Origin: DATFCK01 sp963728975
Lineage (GTDB): Bacteria; Verrucomicrobiota; Verrucomicrobiia; Chthoniobacterales; UBA10450
DNA: 64,000 nucleotides
NCBI GenBank assembly: GCA_963728975.1
Contig: CAVSMF010000002.1
Location: forward strand, 558,001 to 622,000
Direction of reading: 5' to 3'
Of this stretch, positions 27,498 to 35,874 are shown piece by piece. Under the pieces are notes generated by a model. It was not told the origin of the DNA and did no database searches. It saw nothing but the letters and a program-made list of their open reading frames with translations. A program made the position numbers and the translations under genes. Within the stretch, counting starts at the first letter, position 1. The number at the start of each line of letters is the position of its first letter.

Positions 27498-28885
27498 CTT
27501 TCCACCGGGAACCCGGCCTTTTGCCAGGCCTCCCAGCTGCCCGGTACATTCCAAAGCCGGTTAAACCCTTTCGGTTTTAGAATGCTGGCCCCGATGCTCG
27601 ATCGGTATCCGCTTCCGCAGTAAACCGCCGTCGGTTTCGTCCGATCGAGTTCGCTTGCCCGCTGTTCCAGTTCGGGAAGAAAAATATGGCGCGCTCCAGG
27701 CAGGTGCCCCTTCTTCCATTCGCCGGGCGAGCGGACATCGACAATCTGCAAGTCAGCGCTGCGTTTGTTCACTTCATGCACGGTCATCTGGCTAATCTCT
27801 TCGTGTGGAAACCCAGCCGTGTCCCATCCTTTCATGCCCCCGACGAGATAACCCGCGAATTTGGAATAACCGGTACGAATAAACAGTCGCAGCACTTCCT
27901 CGAGATCCTCCTGGCTTTCCAAGACGAGGAGAATTGGCCTTTGCGGATCGAGCAGCCATCCGGCCCAGATCGATAGAATGGGGGCGGCGCCGATATTGAG
28001 CGCGCCGGCAATGTGCCCGCCGCCAAACGCAAGCATGGTGCGGACATCCACCAGCACGCCCGCTTTCTTCTCCACCGCCTCTTTGAATGCTCGGGGCGGA
28101 AGTCCGGGAACGTGCGGCAAATTTCCGAGCACCTCAGGACCTGCTGCGTTCACTTTCTTCATCAGCGGATAATACTTTGGCACCGGTGGCGCGCTGCTCA
28201 GGGCGTAGTCCGTGAATGTCTTAACCTCATCGAACTGGAGAAACTTATTGAATCTTCGTTCGTAACCGATCGTGCTGCTCAGGCGCGCGCCAATATCCGC
28301 GCCGCACGGCGAACCGGCGCCGTGGTTCGGATAAATCATGACGTGGTCCGGCATCTTGAGATAAAAATCGCGCAGGGTATGAAATTGCTGCTCCGCCAGT
28401 TGTTTGGTGTGCTTTTCGCCCAGCAAATCGGGCCGCCCTGCGGATGAAACGAAAAGCGAATCGCCGGTTAGAATTCCCCATGGCTCGGCTGGATGATCGA
28501 CGTCGGCCAGCAAATACGACATGTGCTCCGGGGTATGTCCCGGTGTATGCCGCGCAGTGATTAGCACTTCGCCGAACTCGAACCGGTCGCCGTCCTTCAC
28601 TTTCTCGCGTTCGAATCCGTAGGCGGCGCCGCCTTCGCTGCTGTTGTAAATCTTGGCCGATTCAACCCGGGCACAAAGCTCGCGCGACCCGCTTACCAGG
28701 TCGGCATGAATATGGGTCTCGAAAATATGGGTGATGGCCACGGCCGCCTCACGCGCCATGTCGATGTAAATATCGACATCCGCGCGTGGATCGAATATTG
28801 CCGCAACCCCTTCGTCGTCATCACCGATCAGATAAGAGAGTTCGGCAATGCCTTCGGTTTGCACGGTCTTGAATACGAGCGACAT
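27494..28885 (-). CDS. Persulfide dioxygenase-rhodanese fusion (MBL fold, CstB-like)
   Basis: 463 residues. The N-terminal metallo-beta-lactamase domain has ETHIHADLVSGSREL, HTPGHTPEH and a later Asp/His (TGDSLFV, YPNHGAGSPCG), matching ETHE1/CstB mono-iron persulfide dioxygenases. Two rhodanese domains follow. The first (VDVRTMLAFGGGHIAGALNIG) lacks an active-site Cys; the second has AVYCGSGYRSS. It probably oxidises glutathione or CoA persulfide to sulfite and handles thiosulfate. It is upstream of a sulfite oxidase gene on the other side of a repeat, which would take the product on to sulfate. Confidence 0.88.
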   Translation of the reverse strand: MSLVFKTVQTEGIAELSYLIGDDDEGVAAIFDPRADVDIYIDMAREAAVAITHIFETHIHADLVSGSRELCARVESAKIYNSSEGGAAYGFEREKVKDGDRFEFGEVLITARHTPGHTPEHMSYLLADVDHPAEPWGILTGDSLFVSSAGRPDLLGEKHTKQLAEQQFHTLRDFYLKMPDHVMIYPNHGAGSPCGADIGARLSSTIGYERRFNKFLQFDEVKTFTDYALSSAPPVPKYYPLMKKVNAAGPEVLGNLPHVPGLPPRAFKEAVEKKAGVLVDVRTMLAFGGGHIAGALNIGAAPILSIWAGWLLDPQRPILLVLESQEDLEEVLRLFIRTGYSKFAGYLVGGMKGWDTAGFPHEEISQMTVHEVNKRSADLQIVDVRSPGEWKKGHLPGARHIFLPELEQRASELDRTKPTAVYCGSGYRSSIGASILKPKGFNRLWNVPGSWEAWQKAGFPVES

Positions 28886-28914
28886 GGGCTCCAGTTAAGA
28901 TGAAAGGGAATGGC

Positions 28915-29021
28915 AGCGCAAGCCTTCCGAAAGTGGGGCAAGTTTCCAACTTGCCCGTTTTATTTAGAGCGCAAGTTGAAAACTTGCGCCACGAGGCGCG
29001 CAAGCGAGACCCTCGCGCTAC
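28915..29021. repeat. GCGCAAG-family palindromic element
   Basis: Two hairpins, GGGCAAGTTTCCAACTTGCC (from 28936) and GCGCAAGTTGAAAACTTGCG (from 28969), with outer ends AGCGCAAGCC and CTCGCGCTAC. The right end forms the TAG stop of the sulfite oxidase gene at 29018-29020. Confidence 0.8.
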
Positions 29022-30094
29022 TTTACCTGAACCGTGACCGGCAGCACATGATTGATCATGTAAGTGCCACGGTCCGGATCGCGATCCGTCGGCTGGGTTT
29101 TCCCGCGCGAATCGGTCGCTCGCGCCATCAAGGTAGCTTTGGCGCCGGCGGCCGGGGTAGGCCATTGAAACTCCCAGAGCCGCCAGGCGTTTGGCACTTG
29201 CTCCCCTAACAATCTTGCCTGGCTCCAATTCGCTCCGCCATCGACGCTCAGCTCCACCTTTGCAATTTCGCCCTCCGCCGTCCAGGCTGCTCCGAAAATC
29301 CGGACAGTGGAGTTTGCCGGAACTGTTTCACCCTGCATCGGCCGGGCGATCTCCGCCTTGAGCTCCATTTCGGAAATCGGAGTCAGCTCGCCGTGCTGGC
29401 CGTTGCGTTTCCAAAACGCGTAATCAAGTGTCTGATAATATCCCGCGAACGAACGGTCGGTGACGATGATGCGCTGGAGCCATTTGATCGACGCCATTGC
29501 GTACCAGCCGGGAACAATCGACCGCACCGGAAAACCGTGCTCCGGTGTGAGATTGGCACCGTTCATTTTGTAGGCGAGCAACACGTCGCTTCTCGCTTTC
29601 GCAAGCGGGATGCTCCGGGCAAAACGGACCTCGCCCGCGGGAGCTTTCGGATCCTCCACCGGCCCCTGGTCCGCGCCTTCCAGAATAACTTCGCAGGCGC
29701 CCGGCTTTAGTCCGGCCCGATCGAGCAGGGCCGACAATGGAACACCGGTCCACTCCGCGTTACCCACCGCGCCCAGCCCCCATTGCACTCCTTTTACCTT
29801 CGGCTCGAGAAAAATCCGATTGTTGCCGGCGCATTCCAGGGTAACCGCGACCGTTCTCGCATCGAGCTTGAGCAGTTCTTCGTAATCCACTTCGAATGGC
29901 TGTTCGACTTCGCCTTCCAGACGCAAACGCCACCGTCGCTGATCGATCTTGGGAACGGGAAAATGACATCGGACATAAAATGCATCTGTGGGTGTGATGA
30001 AACCGGCGAGTTTCTCGAACGGCATCTCGAGATTCGGTGGATCACCGCTCCGGACGATTTTGCCATCACGAAACTCGGCTTGGTCCTGGGACAT
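29018..30094 (-). CDS. Sulfite oxidase-type molybdopterin oxidoreductase
   Basis: 358 residues. The SUOX molybdopterin fold is shown by AVTLECAGNNR, where the Cys ligates molybdenum, by WTGVPLSALLDRAG, and by the loop HGFPVRSIVPGWYAMASIKW. The C-terminal dimerisation domain (FGAAWTAEGEIAKVELSVDGG, truncated here by one residue) follows. No signal peptide or haem domain is seen, so its location and electron acceptor are unclear. It lies next to the persulfide dioxygenase gene on the same strand, consistent with sulfide to sulfite to sulfate oxidation. The stop codon is repeat-derived. Confidence 0.88.
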   Translation of the reverse strand: MSQDQAEFRDGKIVRSGDPPNLEMPFEKLAGFITPTDAFYVRCHFPVPKIDQRRWRLRLEGEVEQPFEVDYEELLKLDARTVAVTLECAGNNRIFLEPKVKGVQWGLGAVGNAEWTGVPLSALLDRAGLKPGACEVILEGADQGPVEDPKAPAGEVRFARSIPLAKARSDVLLAYKMNGANLTPEHGFPVRSIVPGWYAMASIKWLQRIIVTDRSFAGYYQTLDYAFWKRNGQHGELTPISEMELKAEIARPMQGETVPANSTVRIFGAAWTAEGEIAKVELSVDGGANWSQARLLGEQVPNAWRLWEFQWPTPAAGAKATLMARATDSRGKTQPTDRDPDRGTYMINHVLPVTVQVK

Positions 30095-30228
30095 AACGTA
30101 AGTTTAATCTGAGAAGCTAAGGAAAACAGGAAACCGCGAAGAAAAAACCAGGCTTATTTCCCGCGGTTCTCATTGCGATAGTCTTTTTCCGCCGAAGAAC
30201 TTAGACACATAAAGCAATCGTCTCATTT

Positions 30229-30278
30229 GAGTAGCGCAAGCCTCCGGCTTGCGAGCAAGCGAGACGCTTGCGCTACTC
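30229..30278. repeat. Palindrome abutting the tRNA-Ala 3' end
   Basis: 50 bp with perfect 12-bp ends (GAGTAGCGCAAG and CTTGCGCTACTC) and an inner GCTTGCGAGCAAGC hairpin. It begins at the very next base after the tRNA discriminator. It could serve as a terminator-like or processing hairpin for the tRNA transcript. Confidence 0.85.
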
Positions 30279-30351
30279 TGGAGCCGAGGGGATTCGAACC
30301 CCTGACCCCCACAATGCCATTGTGGTGCTCTACCAACTGAGCTACGACCCC
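30279..30351 (-). tRNA. tRNA-Ala (anticodon GGC)
   Basis: 73 nt. Acceptor GGGGTCG pairs with CGGCTCC (one G-U), D-arm GCTCAGTTGGTAGAGC, anticodon stem CCACA/TGTGG around the loop ATGGCAT, T-arm GGGGTTCGAATCCCC, and discriminator A. Anticodon GGC reads GCC/GCU alanine codons. CCA is not encoded. Confidence 0.96.
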
Positions 30352-30527
30352 GAATAATGAAGTCTCGGATTTTCCATTGGCGATGCCCGATTTGCAACCG
30401 CTAGTTTTAGCGCCGGACGATCTGTCTATAAGAGAGCATGGAGCGAAGTGGATGGGACAAGAGAGAGCTCGCTTTCGCTGGCGCTGTCTGATCTTATTTT
30501 GGTTGGAGACACCCGGAATCCAATTCG

Positions 30528-31289
30528 ATGTTTGAAGAACATTACCCCGCGCTGGTCATCGCCTACCTGGTGGCTCTGGCCGGGTGGCTGCTGGCAAGCC
30601 GGTTATTGCCAAAAGTGTGGCCAAGTGGTCCCGCGGAAGGGATGGCCAAGCCATGGCGAGAATTCGGATTCGCTTTGATCGGCGCCATCGGAGTCCTGGC
30701 CATGGGTCAGCTGTGGACGAAGGGTATCCGCCTTCCCGAAGGCGGTGTTCTCGGCCCCATCCTGGGCTCGATCAATCAACTCCTGATCTTCGCGCCGATG
30801 TTGCTGGTGGTGATCGTTCGCCGGCAACCCTGGACAACGGCATGGCTCCCCTGGCCACGAATCGCAACCCGGCTTCTGGTAGGACTCGCGCTGGCGACGC
30901 TTGCGGTCACGGTTTACTCGCTCCTTCGAAAAGGCGCTGACGCTCCCTGGGTTCTGGTTGGCCGGATCTGGCGCTACCAACACATCGACAATATGGTCCA
31001 GGTCTTTCTCGAAGATGTTACGATCGCCATCCTATTCGTTCGTCTGGCGGCCGCCATCGGGAGTCGCTGGGCAACGGTCGTCGTGGCATGCTTGTTCGCA
31101 GCGGGACACATTCCAGTGATGATATCGCATGGCGCGACGTGGGGCGAAGCCGCCGGGTTGCTCCGGGACGCCGGACTCGGGGTTGCGGTGATACTCGTTT
31201 TGCAGCGATCCCGCGATGTGGTCTGGTTCTGGTGCATCCATTTCTGCCTCGACCTGACCCAATTTGCCAAAATCAGCGGCGGTGGATGA
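30528..31289 (+). CDS. CPBP-like intramembrane protease family protein (tentative)
   Basis: 253 residues with about seven membrane helices. Late in the protein come VFLEDVTIAILFVRL, FAAGHIPVM and WCIHFCLD, which resemble the three CPBP/Abi motifs (E-E-x3-R, F-x3-H, H-x3). The first is altered, with Glu-Asp instead of Glu-Glu and Arg displaced. It may be an inactive or divergent member. Downstream lies the multihaem cytochrome on the same strand (86-base gap); no functional link is apparent. Confidence 0.55.
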   Translation: MFEEHYPALVIAYLVALAGWLLASRLLPKVWPSGPAEGMAKPWREFGFALIGAIGVLAMGQLWTKGIRLPEGGVLGPILGSINQLLIFAPMLLVVIVRRQPWTTAWLPWPRIATRLLVGLALATLAVTVYSLLRKGADAPWVLVGRIWRYQHIDNMVQVFLEDVTIAILFVRLAAAIGSRWATVVVACLFAAGHIPVMISHGATWGEAAGLLRDAGLGVAVILVLQRSRDVVWFWCIHFCLDLTQFAKISGGG

Positions 31290-31374
31290 ACTGCGCGCGT
31301 TGTCTGAAACGGAATATCATTTGCCTGGATTTCCGGAGTTTCCTATCGTGACTCAACACTAATCCGGGTTCATC

Positions 31375-33258
31375 GTGCCACGACTGTCGTCTCGAGCCAT
31401 CTGGCAATGGCTTTTTATCTTTGGAATAATCGTCGCCGCTTCCGCGTTGACCTTCGTTTCCGTTCGCGATTTCCGGAGAAAAATGCGGCCGCCGGAGAAT
31501 CGGCCCATTCAATCTAAAACCGGCAATTTCGCCACCTCCAACGCCTGCCGGTCGTGTCACCCGTCAAATTATGCCAGCTGGCATGCTTCTTTTCATCGCA
31601 CCATGACCCAGGTGGCATCGGCCGCCACCCTCCCCGGCGCGGCCAACGGCCTGGAGCTTTCGTTCAACGGGCGCGACTACAAAATGGAGCGGCGAGGCGA
31701 TCAGTTCTTTGTCCGCACCCGCCCGTTAGGCGGAGAATACAGCGAAGCGCGCCAGATCGTTCTGGTCACCGGTTCGCATAACCTCCAAATCCCATGGCTG
31801 GAGACAGGGCAGGGCCGAACCCTGGAGCAATTGCCGTTTGCCTACATCGTGGCCGAGAAAATGTGGGCGCCGGTGGGCGACACTTTCCTGATTCCGCCGG
31901 AACTGAAAGAGTATTATTCGATCGGGGCCTGGAATGGCTCCTGCATGGATTGCCATGTCACCCAAGGGCAGTCGCGTTTTGTGGATGGCAACCGGTGGGA
32001 TTCGCGCGTAGCCGAATTCGGAATCGCCTGTGAAGCGTGTCATAGCGAGGGGCGCGAGCACATCGCCTTGAACCGGAATCCGTTTCGGCGATTCAAAATC
32101 CATCTAACCGGCAAGGCAGATGCAAGCGTGACCAATCCCTCCCGCTTGTCAGGCCCAAACGCCGGACTGGATTGTGGTCAATGCCATAGTGTTTGGGCGT
32201 TCAACAACATGACGGACAAGATCGATTTCAACCGCCATGGCACTGATTTCCGGGCCGGCCACGAGAATCTTGGACAGCGCTTTGTCGTTCAACCGAACGG
32301 ATCCGATCACAGCGAACAAAAAGATTTCATCCGGCGAACCGAGCCGGACTTTTTCCAAAACCGGTTCTGGGGTGACGGAATGATTCGGGTTACCGGCCGG
32401 GAGTTCAACGGAGTGCAGGCGTCGCCTTGTTTTCGCGGTGGAAAGTTCTCATGCATATCGTGTCACGAAATGCATCCGGATAACCCGACGCGGGTCAGCC
32501 TGCGGAAGTGGGCCCGGGGCGATCAATTGCGTCCGAAGATGGATTCGGACGAAGCGTGTCTGCAATGTCACAAGAGCATGCGGGCAAACATCACCGGCCA
32601 CACCCATCATCTGGCGGATTCCGAGGGCAGCCATTGCTATAATTGTCACATGCCTCACACCACTTTTGGTTTGTTGCATGCCATGCGCAGCCATCAGGTT
32701 TCGTCGCCGAACGTGGCGGAAAGCGTCTCGTTTGGCCGGCCTAACGCCTGCAACCTCTGCCATCTTAACCAGACCCTGGCCTGGACGGAGCAGAAGCTCC
32801 ATCAGTGGTACAACCAGCCGGAACTCGAGCTTTCGGAGGACAACCAAACGATCGCCGCCGCAGTGCAATGGCTGGTGAAAGGCGATGCCGGGCAGCGGGC
32901 GTTGATCGCGTGGGGCATGGGTTGGAAACCGGCCCAGGAAGCTTCCGGGCGCGACTGGCTCTATCCCTATCTCATTTATACAATGGGCGACCCCTATGCC
33001 GCCGTCCGTTTCGATGCCTGGAAATCGTTGCAAAGCCTGCCCGGCTTCGGCGGCTTCGCCTTCACTTACACTGCCGACGACGATTCATTGCGGGACGCGG
33101 CCAGAGGCGCCGTGGAAAAATGGGAGAGAGACGTGCGTAGGCCAACTGCTTTGTTTCCGCCGGAAACCGGTCTCGATTCGCAGGGCCGGTTTCGCCCGGA
33201 TATTTTTCGCCGATTACGAAGTGAGCGTGACGACAAACCGATTGTCCTGGCAGAATGA
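31375..33258 (+). CDS. Membrane-anchored octahaem c-type cytochrome
   Basis: 627 residues. One N-terminal membrane segment (about 10-30) is followed by a periplasmic domain with eight CxxCH haem sites: CRSCH, CMDCH, CEACH, CGQCH, CISCH, CLQCH, CYNCH and CNLCH. Spacing and the SNYASWHASFHRTMTQV region after the first haem resemble the multihaem cytochromes that carry cytochrome c554-like folds. The C-terminal 130 residues lack haem sites and look helical, HEAT-like (PYAAVRFDAWKSLQSLPGFG). Probably an electron-transfer protein of the inner-membrane/periplasm interface; substrate not evident. Confidence 0.87.
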   Translation: MPRLSSRAIWQWLFIFGIIVAASALTFVSVRDFRRKMRPPENRPIQSKTGNFATSNACRSCHPSNYASWHASFHRTMTQVASAATLPGAANGLELSFNGRDYKMERRGDQFFVRTRPLGGEYSEARQIVLVTGSHNLQIPWLETGQGRTLEQLPFAYIVAEKMWAPVGDTFLIPPELKEYYSIGAWNGSCMDCHVTQGQSRFVDGNRWDSRVAEFGIACEACHSEGREHIALNRNPFRRFKIHLTGKADASVTNPSRLSGPNAGLDCGQCHSVWAFNNMTDKIDFNRHGTDFRAGHENLGQRFVVQPNGSDHSEQKDFIRRTEPDFFQNRFWGDGMIRVTGREFNGVQASPCFRGGKFSCISCHEMHPDNPTRVSLRKWARGDQLRPKMDSDEACLQCHKSMRANITGHTHHLADSEGSHCYNCHMPHTTFGLLHAMRSHQVSSPNVAESVSFGRPNACNLCHLNQTLAWTEQKLHQWYNQPELELSEDNQTIAAAVQWLVKGDAGQRALIAWGMGWKPAQEASGRDWLYPYLIYTMGDPYAAVRFDAWKSLQSLPGFGGFAFTYTADDDSLRDAARGAVEKWERDVRRPTALFPPETGLDSQGRFRPDIFRRLRSERDDKPIVLAE

Positions 33259-33423
33259 ATCGCCTCGACAACATGCTGCAAACCCGACCGGGGAAAATAG
33301 AGAGAAGAAATCTGGGAACTTGGCTTCAGCCGGATTATACAGGTTTCTGTTGGCCTTATGATGGATTCGCCGCTCCCAGATAAAATAAATCTGTGGACAG
33401 ATCCATTGGATTGACGTGAACAG

Positions 33424-33840
33424 ATGACGAACGCAGATCGCAATTTACGTTTTGGCTGGTGGTCGCTTCTCGTTTTTTTGTCGTTAGGCGGGGTGCTCGA
33501 GATCTTGCATGGGTTTAAGATCGGCTGGTACATGGATGTCGGTAACGACATGCGCCGGCTCATGTTCACCCTCGCTCATGCTCACGGCACCGCGCTTGCC
33601 CTGGTCAATATCGCGGCCGGATTGACCGCTCGAAATGTAAAGGGCCTGGAATTGCCGGGGCGGGTTACGTTCAGCTTGCTCTGGGCTGGGGTGCTTTTTC
33701 CGCTCGGCTTTTTTCTCGGTGGAATCGTCACTTATGGTGGCGACCCCGGATTAGGCATCTGGCTGGTTCCGGTTGCGGCCCTGCTCCTTTTCTACAGCGT
33801 AGGCTGGATTGCCCTGCGCGTGTCGAAATCGCGGAAGTGA
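33424..33840 (+). CDS. Small membrane protein of unknown function
   Basis: 138 residues with four predicted membrane helices (about 11-29, 48-68, 77-99, 105-127). A His-rich stretch between helices, MFTLAHAHGTALALVN, and HGFKIGWYMDVGND before it could place ligands at the membrane face. No family was recognised. It follows the cytochrome gene on the same strand, which may point to a shared redox role, but the 165-base gap weakens that. Confidence 0.6.
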   Translation: MTNADRNLRFGWWSLLVFLSLGGVLEILHGFKIGWYMDVGNDMRRLMFTLAHAHGTALALVNIAAGLTARNVKGLELPGRVTFSLLWAGVLFPLGFFLGGIVTYGGDPGLGIWLVPVAALLLFYSVGWIALRVSKSRK

Positions 33841-33850
33841 TCAGAGAAGA

Positions 33851-33938
33851 GTAGCGCAAGTTTTTAACTTGCGATCTGTCGAGATGGGCAAGTTGGAAAC
33901 TTGCCCTGCTTTGTCGGCGGCTGAGAAGCCGCCGCTCC
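33851..33938. repeat. GCGCAAG-family palindromic element
   Basis: Three hairpins: GCGCAAGTTTTTAACTTGCG, GGGCAAGTTGGAAACTTGCC and GGCGGCTGAGAAGCCGCC. It lies between the convergent ends of the small membrane protein and lpxI and could act as a two-way terminator. The GTAGCG head is at 33851. Confidence 0.8.
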
Positions 33939-33944
33939 ATTGGC

Positions 33945-34754
33945 CTAACGAGCGAAGATCGAAATCCCGGCTTCGCCGGCAAGCTTCGCCACCGCGTCGG
34001 GCTCCAGCAACAGCGTTTTTCCCGATTCAACCGCAATAACACGCACTTTCGCTTCCACCGCAGTCCGGATCGTTTCCAGGCCAATTACCGGCACATCGAA
34101 CCGCATGTCCTGATTCGGTTTCGCCACTTTGATCAGGACCGCGCCCTTGCCGGCCAGTTTTCCACCTCGCTTGATGGCGTCGTTTGTGCCTTCGAACGCT
34201 TCCACCGCCAGCACCGTTCCATTTTTCACGACAATGGTCTGCCCAATATCGAGGCGGGCGATTTCTTTCGCGTTCTTCCAGCCAAATTCGATGTCTTTTT
34301 TCTCGCGACGCGACAGTTCCGGTCCGGCAATCAATCCCGCGGGGGCCAGATCTTTTTCCAGGAAAGTCGTTGCCGAAAGGAGTTCGACGCCCGCTTTAGC
34401 GAGCGCATCCGCGATGGCGGCAAAAATCGATTCGGCATTGCGTTCTTCCAGTTTGGCCAGAAGCAAAAGCGCTTTCCAATCCGGACGCAGGTCGAAAAGA
34501 TTTTTTGGCGCGATCTGCCCCGCCATGACGGCATGATGAACCTCGGCTTGAGCGAAAAACTTCAGCAACCGGCTGAGTTGCCCCACCCGCAGCCATTCGA
34601 TGGTGTCGACATATTCGGCGAGGCCGGGATCGGTTTCATCCTTGAATGCGGCAGCGACAATTTTCTTTACGCCGGCCGCGCGCGCGGCTTTGGCAAGTTC
34701 CCTCGGATAAACTCCGTTGCCGGCGATGATCCCGAGGGTGTCGATCCTATGCAC
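33945..34754 (-). CDS. lpxI: UDP-2,3-diacylglucosamine pyrophosphatase LpxI
   Basis: 269 residues. Cleaves UDP-2,3-diacylglucosamine in lipid A synthesis (DUF1009 family; replaces LpxH). Conserved: LGIIAGNGVYP at the N-terminus, VGQLSRLLKFF, HHAVMAGQIAPKNLF, LLSATTFLEKDLAPAG, the IAGPELS region, GQTIVVKNGTVLAVEAFEGT with DAIKRGG, and FDVPVIGLETI near the end. The GTG at 34754 sits where family members start; a GTG at 34778 would add eight residues. It implies an LPS-bearing outer membrane. Downstream of atpC on the same strand. Confidence 0.93.
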   Translation of the reverse strand: MHRIDTLGIIAGNGVYPRELAKAARAAGVKKIVAAAFKDETDPGLAEYVDTIEWLRVGQLSRLLKFFAQAEVHHAVMAGQIAPKNLFDLRPDWKALLLLAKLEERNAESIFAAIADALAKAGVELLSATTFLEKDLAPAGLIAGPELSRREKKDIEFGWKNAKEIARLDIGQTIVVKNGTVLAVEAFEGTNDAIKRGGKLAGKGAVLIKVAKPNQDMRFDVPVIGLETIRTAVEAKVRVIAVESGKTLLLEPDAVAKLAGEAGISIFAR

Positions 34755-34864
34755 GGTTTGTAGTCTAGCAGAGAACACGGATATTCCACCAGCGGTCTGC
34801 CGGCGCTGATGTGATCAAGCAGTCGCCGCCGCGTACATGTCTAGCATCTCGCACGTTTTCCTTC

Positions 34865-34958
34865 TGTCATTCCGAGCGAAGTCGAGGAATCTCTGATTGT
34901 TTGCTTCCTGAGCGCTCATAAAAGATAATGAGATGTCTCGACTGCGCTCGACATGACA
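34865..34958. repeat. TGTCATYCCGAGCGAAG-family palindromic element
   Basis: Left arm TGTCATTCCGAGCGAAGTCG and right arm TGTCTCGACTGCGCTCGACA, ending ATGACA, form an imperfect inverted repeat of about 94 bp in the atpC-lpxI gap. Same family as the inserts at 42469-42577 and 43315-43397. Confidence 0.75.
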
Positions 34959-35014
34959 AATGAAAGCGGCGCTAAACACACCTCGCCGCGGCGAGCGCCT
35001 CTGCAATTCCGGCT

Positions 35015-35425
35015 TTAACCGTGATGGCGCCGGCGTTTTACGTGCAGCTGGGCCAGCGCCTTTTGCAACGAGGCCTGGATGGCCGCGACTTCCTCCGCGG
35101 TGTGATCTTCTTTCATCGCGGCCTGGGCCCGCTCCACCGCAGCTTCGGCCGCGGCCACATCGATCTTCTCCGATTCCAAAGCCATGTCGGTCAGAATGGA
35201 AACGGCGTCGCCCTTGATCTCGACGAAGCCTTCGCCGACGGCCATGACGCTGACCAGGCCGTTCTTGAGAATGCGGAGTTCGCCCGGCTTCAACGTGGTC
35301 AGGACCGGCACGTGTTCCGGATAGATTCCGAGCTCTCCCTCCGAGCCGGGCAGCGTCACCATGTCAACGTCCTCGGAGAACGCCTTCGTTTCCGGGGTTA
35401 CGATTTCAAGTCTAAGAGTAGGCAT
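35015..35425 (-). CDS. atpC: ATP synthase F1 epsilon subunit
   Basis: 136 residues. N-terminal beta-sandwich LRLEIVTPETKAFSEDVDMV with LPGSEGELGIYPEHVPVLT, then the C-terminal helical hairpin (AEAAVERAQAAMKEDHTAEE). Couples rotation of the central stalk and inhibits ATP hydrolysis. It is the last gene of the atp operon, but 449 bases downstream of atpD because a four-helix-bundle cassette separates them. No ribosome site is obvious because a repeat arm occupies the leader. Confidence 0.95.
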   Translation of the reverse strand: MPTLRLEIVTPETKAFSEDVDMVTLPGSEGELGIYPEHVPVLTTLKPGELRILKNGLVSVMAVGEGFVEIKGDAVSILTDMALESEKIDVAAAEAAVERAQAAMKEDHTAEEVAAIQASLQKALAQLHVKRRRHHG

Positions 35426-35432
35426 GGCTTTT

Positions 35433-35872
35433 GAATGTTCGATTCTCGATTTTCGATTTTCAATCTAAAACGGGGCATGAACGAGAAAGAAATGAAACAA
35501 CGAACCAAAGCATTTACGCGGCGCATTCTGAAGCTGGTGGATGCCATTCCGAAGAGCCGCATTGGCAATGCCGTAGCGAACCAGTTGGTGCGAAGTGGCA
35601 GCTCCGTCGGAGCCAATTATCGAGCTCTGTGCCGAGCAAAATCTCGCGCTGATTTTGCCAATAAAACGTCGATTGTTGAAGAGGAAGCGGACGAGAGTGC
35701 GTTCTGGCTCGAGATAACCATCGAGGCCGAGCTGCTCCCGATAAAATGTGTCCAGCCCCTGCTGAACGAAGCGAGGGAAATCACCGCAATAATGGTTGCG
35801 GGTCGCAAGACTATCTTGCGATCTGGAGCGCGATAACTGATCGAAAATCAGCATTCGAAAATCGAAAATCAT
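35433..35872. mobile_element. IVS-type cassette: four-helix-bundle gene enclosed by complementary short-unit repeats, between atpD and atpC
   Basis: Left arm about 35433-35466 (TTCGATTCTCGATTTTCGAT, then TTTCAATC) and right arm about 35838-35872 (GATCGAAAATCAGCATTCGA, then AAATCGAAAATCATC) are inverted copies built of TTTCGAT units. They enclose one gene on the strand opposite to the atp operon. The unit sequence is unrelated to that of the sdh cassette although the architecture is the same. The cassette starts seven bases upstream of atpC and ends two bases after the atpD stop. Confidence 0.6.
35477..35836 (+). CDS. Four-helix-bundle protein (23S rRNA intervening-sequence protein family)
   Basis: 119 residues, the usual family length, from ATG 35477. 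Signature: FTRRILKLVDAIPKSRIGNA, then VANQLVRSGSSVGANYRALC, with helix ADFANKTSIVEEEADESAFW and the C-terminal helix pair ending ITAIMVAGRKTI. The frame extends upstream into the repeat, but those codons are repeat-derived. Oriented against atpD and atpC, so it cannot be expressed from the atp mRNA. It is a distant relative of the protein at 22652-23215 rather than a copy. Confidence 0.88.
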   Translation: MNEKEMKQRTKAFTRRILKLVDAIPKSRIGNAVANQLVRSGSSVGANYRALCRAKSRADFANKTSIVEEEADESAFWLEITIEAELLPIKCVQPLLNEAREITAIMVAGRKTILRSGAR

Positions 35873-35874
35873 CC

